The notes under the pieces: model-generated | Databases searched by the model: none | The model's input: only the letters and a program-made list of their open reading frames with translations | Told to the model about the DNA's origin: nothing | Assembly (NCBI RefSeq): GCF_036898095.1 | Contig: NC_090739.1 | Location: forward strand, 62,372,642 to 62,436,641 | Length of the DNA stretch: 64,000 nt | Direction of reading: 5' to 3' | DNA from: Palaemon carinicauda | Taxonomy: Eukaryota; Arthropoda; Malacostraca; Decapoda; Palaemonidae | Part shown: positions 60,481 through 64,000 of the stretch, one piece after another | Numbering within the stretch: the stretch's first letter is position 1 | Layout: each line of letters opens with the position of its first letter | Position numbers and translations under genes: made by a program

Positions 60481-61749
60481 CTTTGATTTCTGTTTGCACT
60501 TATTTCACTGAACTCGAAACTTTAAGTGGTTTGTACCTGAAACACGCAATTCTATCCTTTCTCAAAAGTTAGTAATTGCGAAAACAGAATTACAATGTAA
60601 CAGAAAAATCTAATGAAAGATAATTCAGTGGCTGGAAAGAGACTAAACACTAGATCACTCTAGAAACGTTTAGTTTCTTCCCCTAAAGAGACTAGGGAGA
60701 AGAGCAAAAACGATAACGACGTTACTCGTACGCCTGGCAGGCTTGAATGAAACGTTTATCCTCTTTCTCCCTCCGTCTCTATCTCTCTCTCTCTCTCTCT
60801 CTCTTGACTTAGAACCTGAGAGAAGAGCCCAATCATATATATCGTTAAAACATATTATTGTTAAAGGAAAAAACTGAAAAGTTCCTTTATTAGGATCAAA
60901 ACCATTAAGTTAAGAAAGAATGAACAAAACGCTAGACACGGTTACTCTTACTGCAACGTGAAACCGTGAACATTCTTTCTCTATCGTAACGATAGAGTGC
61001 AAGTTGAACGTTCTGAACGTCAACAACTGCAGAGACAAAACAAAACGTTAGTTCAACTTTGAAAACAGTACGAGACTATCAAAGAAATTCTTTCAAACTC
61101 TGTGGCGGAAATAGCATAATATGTTAACAGGTAAAACCGAAATGACGGGCTCAATGTTAATTAACTTCGGTACCAAGAAAAGACCGCCTACTATTAGGAA
61201 GGTCGAATATAAACAAATATAAAAATTAATTTTAATAAGTTTATAATAAAAGGAAGTTAATCGAAGAGGCCTATAAGAGGCGGAGAGATATAAAATAAAT
61301 CTATAACTTTTGTTAAGCAAAATTAAGAAAGAGAGTCTATACTCTCTTAGACACCAACACTTCCGTCTAAGGGAAGGGTCGGCCATTAAAAGGTGAACGA
61401 GAGTTCATACTCTCTTCGTCACCATAATTAATCAAATTAATTCCAAAAGCTAACTAAGCTAATATAGAAGTTTCCAGTAAAGCGACAGCCGAAATCAAAG
61501 AGAAATACTTCACCAAAGTCGTGAAAATACTCCAAGAACATAAGCGTATCCCAGAACGTCTTGCCGGAAGCACGACAGAGGAATAATTGAGGAGGTGTCA
61601 ACAAGAAGTACTTGAGTACCTGGCCACAGGTGGCGCTGGTAAATACACCCCCTTCTAGTATTGTGATAGCTGGCGTATCCCTCCATAGAATTCTGTCGGG
61701 CAACGGAGTTGACAGCTACATGATTATCGGGTAAGTTTAATATTGAAAA
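60481..61749 (-). repeat. Copy E 5' leader and 5' terminal repeat
   Basis: CT-rich tract at 60760-60805, palindrome CTCTATCGTAACGATAGAG-like near 60980-60998, and terminal inverted repeat at about 61570-61749 without the AGCGATCGCT palindrome. A 16-base insertion near 60726-60741 copies text of the 151-bp repeat. Confidence 0.7.
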
Positions 61750-63072
61750 TTATTGATTTCAGCAAGTGACCATATTTATAACAATCTCCAGTCAATATAC
61801 AAGTATAAATATACTGTATATAGGTGTTTTTTACTCATCTGAAAGATAAAAATATCAACAAAATAATGGTCTAAATGGTTACCGTAACTATCAAATGCAC
61901 ATAATGCAACATGGACCACTTGCCAGTACAAAGGAGCAATGAGATAATGTTTATTTTTGAGCGATGTGCCACAGTGGAGCAAAGATCAGTAAGTGAATAA
62001 TTAGTGTTAGTCCATAGACCACCATATACTTGCATACACATATTAGTCTGTGTGACGATGGATACAGGGTAAAATTATAGTTAAGGACGGAACAACCTTT
62101 TGAAAAAAAAAAAATTGTTTTTCCTGTAGTAAACAATGTGCCTTGACTGAATTATTAGTTTTTAGATATATAAGTTTTTATTTGCAGTGAAAATAAGTTT
62201 TATTTTTTAAGAAAACATGTTTTTCTATAAGAAATAGCTGTTTTTTGTAGAAAAGATATTTCCGTCCATAACTATTATAAAACCGGATACGAATAGGAAG
62301 TATTCAAATTTTCTATAAGAGCGGTAGGCTTGGTAATCTAATGATCTACATACGTACCCTTGCCCTCAAGGCTAACACAAGTAGCGCAACATGTACTGAT
62401 TTCCAGAAGAGAGTACCTATGAGATAATGTTAAATTGAGAGCAAAGCAAACCACAGCAGAGGGAAGAGCAGAAAGTGAATAATTAGCATTTGTTTGACAA
62501 ACCAACATACTAGAAAATACACTTAATTAAGAGTGGGTGACGACGGATACAGCAGGAAGGTTTCCGCTTTTCTATGCAAGTGTTAGCCTGGTGACCCAAC
62601 AATCTGCATACATACCAAAAAGGGGTTTGAAGAGCTCTACTTAAATGTGCAAGTTGCAATCTCCTACTACTGTACTCTTACGCACCAATACCAAAATTCG
62701 AAGGACCAAACTACAACTAAAGCAACGGCCTGACCTACCTGGAAATACTCCCCTTGAAACTAAACTTAAAAATACATGCCACTACAGAGTTGAAAGGGGA
62801 GGAAAAGTAATTCTGTTTTATGTGTCATGTATTGACATTCTGTATAACCAAGCGATGACTTGTTTGTATCTGGGCAAAGGTGGTGCAATCTGTTGTGGTG
62901 ACAGGCCGTTTCCGGCCAAAGGGCTTGGTTGACAATATTCTCGTAAATACAAAATGTTTGTACTTGATTTTGTTAAAGTATGACAGGATCTACTAAAATA
63001 AAAGGGCACTAGCTTTTAAAACAAAGAATAATAATTCATTTTGGCCTTGTTTCATTTACATCATACCCATAC
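61750..63072. other. Intron 1 segment with a faint duplicated block
   Basis: Blocks around 61941-62070 and 62421-62555 share gagataatgt, aagtgaataattag and gtgacgatggatacag-like text about 480 bp apart, suggesting an old duplication or two copies of an unknown repeat. Nothing else was recognised. Confidence 0.4.
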
Positions 63073-63205
63073 CTTGACTCTTGGAACATCGCTTATCTTT
63101 TATTTTAGTTTCTCTTGAGCGACCAATGATACAGTTTCGCCCACTTGATAGTACAATGGGTGGATGAAGATTTTTTAAACATCGTAGAACGCATTTTTGA
63201 GCCAT
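63073..63205 (-). CDS. PNKP: PNKP coding exon 1 (FHA domain, first half)
   Basis: The exon encodes residues 1-44 plus one base of the next codon. The ATG at 63205-63203 is the only start in frame before the FHA core. FHA signature residues are visible: I-I-G-R-S at 26-30 and a C-S-K-S-Q segment at 40-44. The latter matches the vertebrate PNKP C-S-R-T-Q segment, where the usual FHA His is also replaced. The donor is CAAG/gtatgg. The split codon (G plus TT) gives Val45 when joined to exon 2, reproducing the conserved Q-V-E-L order. A possible acceptor (tatcacag) at 63269-63276 upstream suggests that this exon also carries 5'UTR. Confidence 0.9.
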
Positions 63206-64000
63206 GACAACCTTTCAACAAAATATTTACGATAAGCTACGTTAAATTGCCACGGGACAACTTGTAACCTGTGATACGAATTATAGAATATGTAAACAAA
63301 CAGGAGGTGTAGTTCAGTATTGATTAAAATGTTGGTATTGATGAAAGAAGCCTTTATTGTATATATTTGAAAAACTTTTTTATAGATAACAATATGATAA
63401 GTAATTTAGATTTTATTTTACTTATATTATTTCATATTGGCCTAAATATTGATATCTACTAAAATCTTATGAAGTAAACGAAACTACCTGGATATGTTGA
63501 AAAAAATATAACTTGTTAGATATGACGTACCGTGATTAGAAAGAGAAATTTAAAAGACTACTTTAGATTGCTAAAGCTGATGACATGGTAATTCTAACGT
63601 ATTTCAAAGTAGAGAGCAATAAAACTAAAACTTAGAGTTTTCATTGCGATTGATGTTTGTCTCAGAAATAATTCAATATCCACTTATATCTATTGTCTGT
63701 AATGGTGTTTTGCGAGATGAGTAATAGCATCTATAGGAAACATATATAAGAAAGCTTATGAAATAAAGTCCTACTAAAATTTCACTTAAATTAATTAGAA
63801 ATAACTTGAATAAACGTATCAGAATTCAAGTGTCGACGCCAAACTTCTCATTTCCATGACTAGTGAGTGCTGCTTCAAGGACATATCTAACCAAACAACC
63901 AGTCGAGGAGCAATGTGCCTTGCGATATGTTTATACGTTTCCAAAATCAGATAAATATCAGCATAGACTTACCTTTTTAAGCCGTCACATACTTGGGATG
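63206..64000 (-). other. PNKP upstream region with candidate noncoding first exon
   Basis: On the minus strand the sequence AAAAG/gtaagt at 63973-63967 is a strong donor consensus, and tatcacag/gtt at 63276-63267 is a plausible acceptor 64 bp upstream of the PNKP ATG. Together they suggest a noncoding first exon running from beyond 64000 to 63973 and a ~700-bp intron. No coding sequence is seen. This is inference from two splice-like sites only. Confidence 0.3.

Larger units (their letters stand above)
55001..61749 (-). mobile_element. DIRS1-like retrotransposon, copy E (divergent, expanded gag)
   Basis: The element is 6.75 kb with the coding strand minus. It is the most divergent full-length copy. 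The left end ATGTTATTTTTATTAG starts at the base after copy D. The right end is AATATTGAAAA. The terminal core is CATGATTATCGGG. It keeps part of RT (D-D-W-L-L-R-A-P onward) that A-D lack, so its RT deletion is separate. The gag region carries two tandem-repeat expansions. All frames are broken. Confidence 0.9.
50..63205 (-). other. PNKP: PNKP gene span (9 coding exons, 3' end beyond the window)
   Basis: Polynucleotide kinase 3'-phosphatase repairs DNA strand-break ends: it removes 3'-phosphate and phosphorylates 5'-OH so that polymerase and ligase can act. It works in the nucleus (and mitochondria in mammals) and docks to CK2-phosphorylated XRCC1/XRCC4 through its FHA domain. The exons were found by reading the minus strand: 63073-63205, 33923-34053, 33558-33806, 33025-33193, 27237-27379, 17083-17245, 9503-9612, 8849-8992 and 50-193. 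They sum to 1386 nt, or 462 codons without a stop. Every junction is GT-AG and the split codons at three junctions fit. Residues 1-~98 are FHA, 99-~160 linker, 172-~340 HAD phosphatase, 367-462 kinase. The human protein has 521 residues, so about 55 C-terminal codons lie past position 1. Introns of 29.0, 0.1, 0.4, 5.6, 10.0, 7.5, 0.5 and 8.7 kb hold the mobile elements. Confidence 0.95.

Noticed and set aside
62645..62932. 95-codon + strand frame near the right end
   Set aside because: No recognisable domain, and it lies in intron 1 of PNKP on the opposite strand; a chance frame is likely.

Overview
The window is eukaryotic nuclear DNA, almost certainly from an arthropod and probably a decapod crustacean. 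The reasons are a metazoan-type PNKP gene with very long introns, a dense load of DIRS1-like tyrosine-recombinase retrotransposons (a group known to be common in decapods), (ATT)n-tailed LINEs and CT/AAT microsatellites. The species call is inference; the gene and element calls rest on the sequence.

Host gene. A single host gene runs through the whole window on the minus strand: polynucleotide kinase 3'-phosphatase (PNKP), a DNA strand-break end-processing enzyme. Nine coding exons can be read, from the ATG at 63205 down to 50. All have GT-AG junctions and the phases fit exactly, giving 462 uninterrupted codons: N-terminal FHA domain, linker, HAD-type phosphatase with DMDGT, and P-loop kinase with GYPGSGKS. 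The last ~55 codons lie beyond position 1. A possible 5'UTR exon lies at the right edge. The exons total 1.4 kb; the rest is intron, mostly transposon.

Layout in + coordinates. 50-193 exon 9. Intron 8 (194-8848) holds a 5.0-kb Ty3/gypsy-type LTR retrotransposon at 633-5661 on the + strand, with identical LTRs and two frameshifts in pol, plus a duplicated tRNA-related repeat. 8849-9612 exons 8 and 7. Intron 6 (9613-17082) holds DIRS copy A (10273-16630) inside a LINE. 17083-17245 exon 6. Intron 5 (17246-27236) holds a + strand LINE fragment, DIRS copy B (19313-25804) inside a second LINE copy, and a third LINE copy. 27237-27379 exon 5. Intron 4 holds an older DIRS-like relic F (27895-32972). 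33025-34053 exons 4 to 2. Intron 1 (34054-63072) is about 90% DIRS: copy C (34966-47787) with nearly identical copy C' (40403-46814) nested in it, then D (48504-55000) directly abutting E (55001-61749). 63073-63205 exon 1.

The DIRS-like family. All seven copies have their coding strand on the minus strand, like the host gene. Each has terminal inverted repeats and, next to the recombinase-proximal end, an internal complementary region that is the reverse complement of the two termini joined together, the structure used in the DIRS1 circular-DNA replication model. The order on the coding strand is gag-like, RT thumb plus RNase H, then tyrosine recombinase (YR) overlapping the RNase H frame. 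Copies A, B, C, C' and D lack the RT palm at the same junction; E lacks it at a different one. Only B keeps an unbroken YR frame with the R-H-R-Y residues. C and C' share the same broken frames, so C' must have been mobilised in trans. Insertion sites share several bases with the predicted circle junction, and E appears to have inserted at the end of D.
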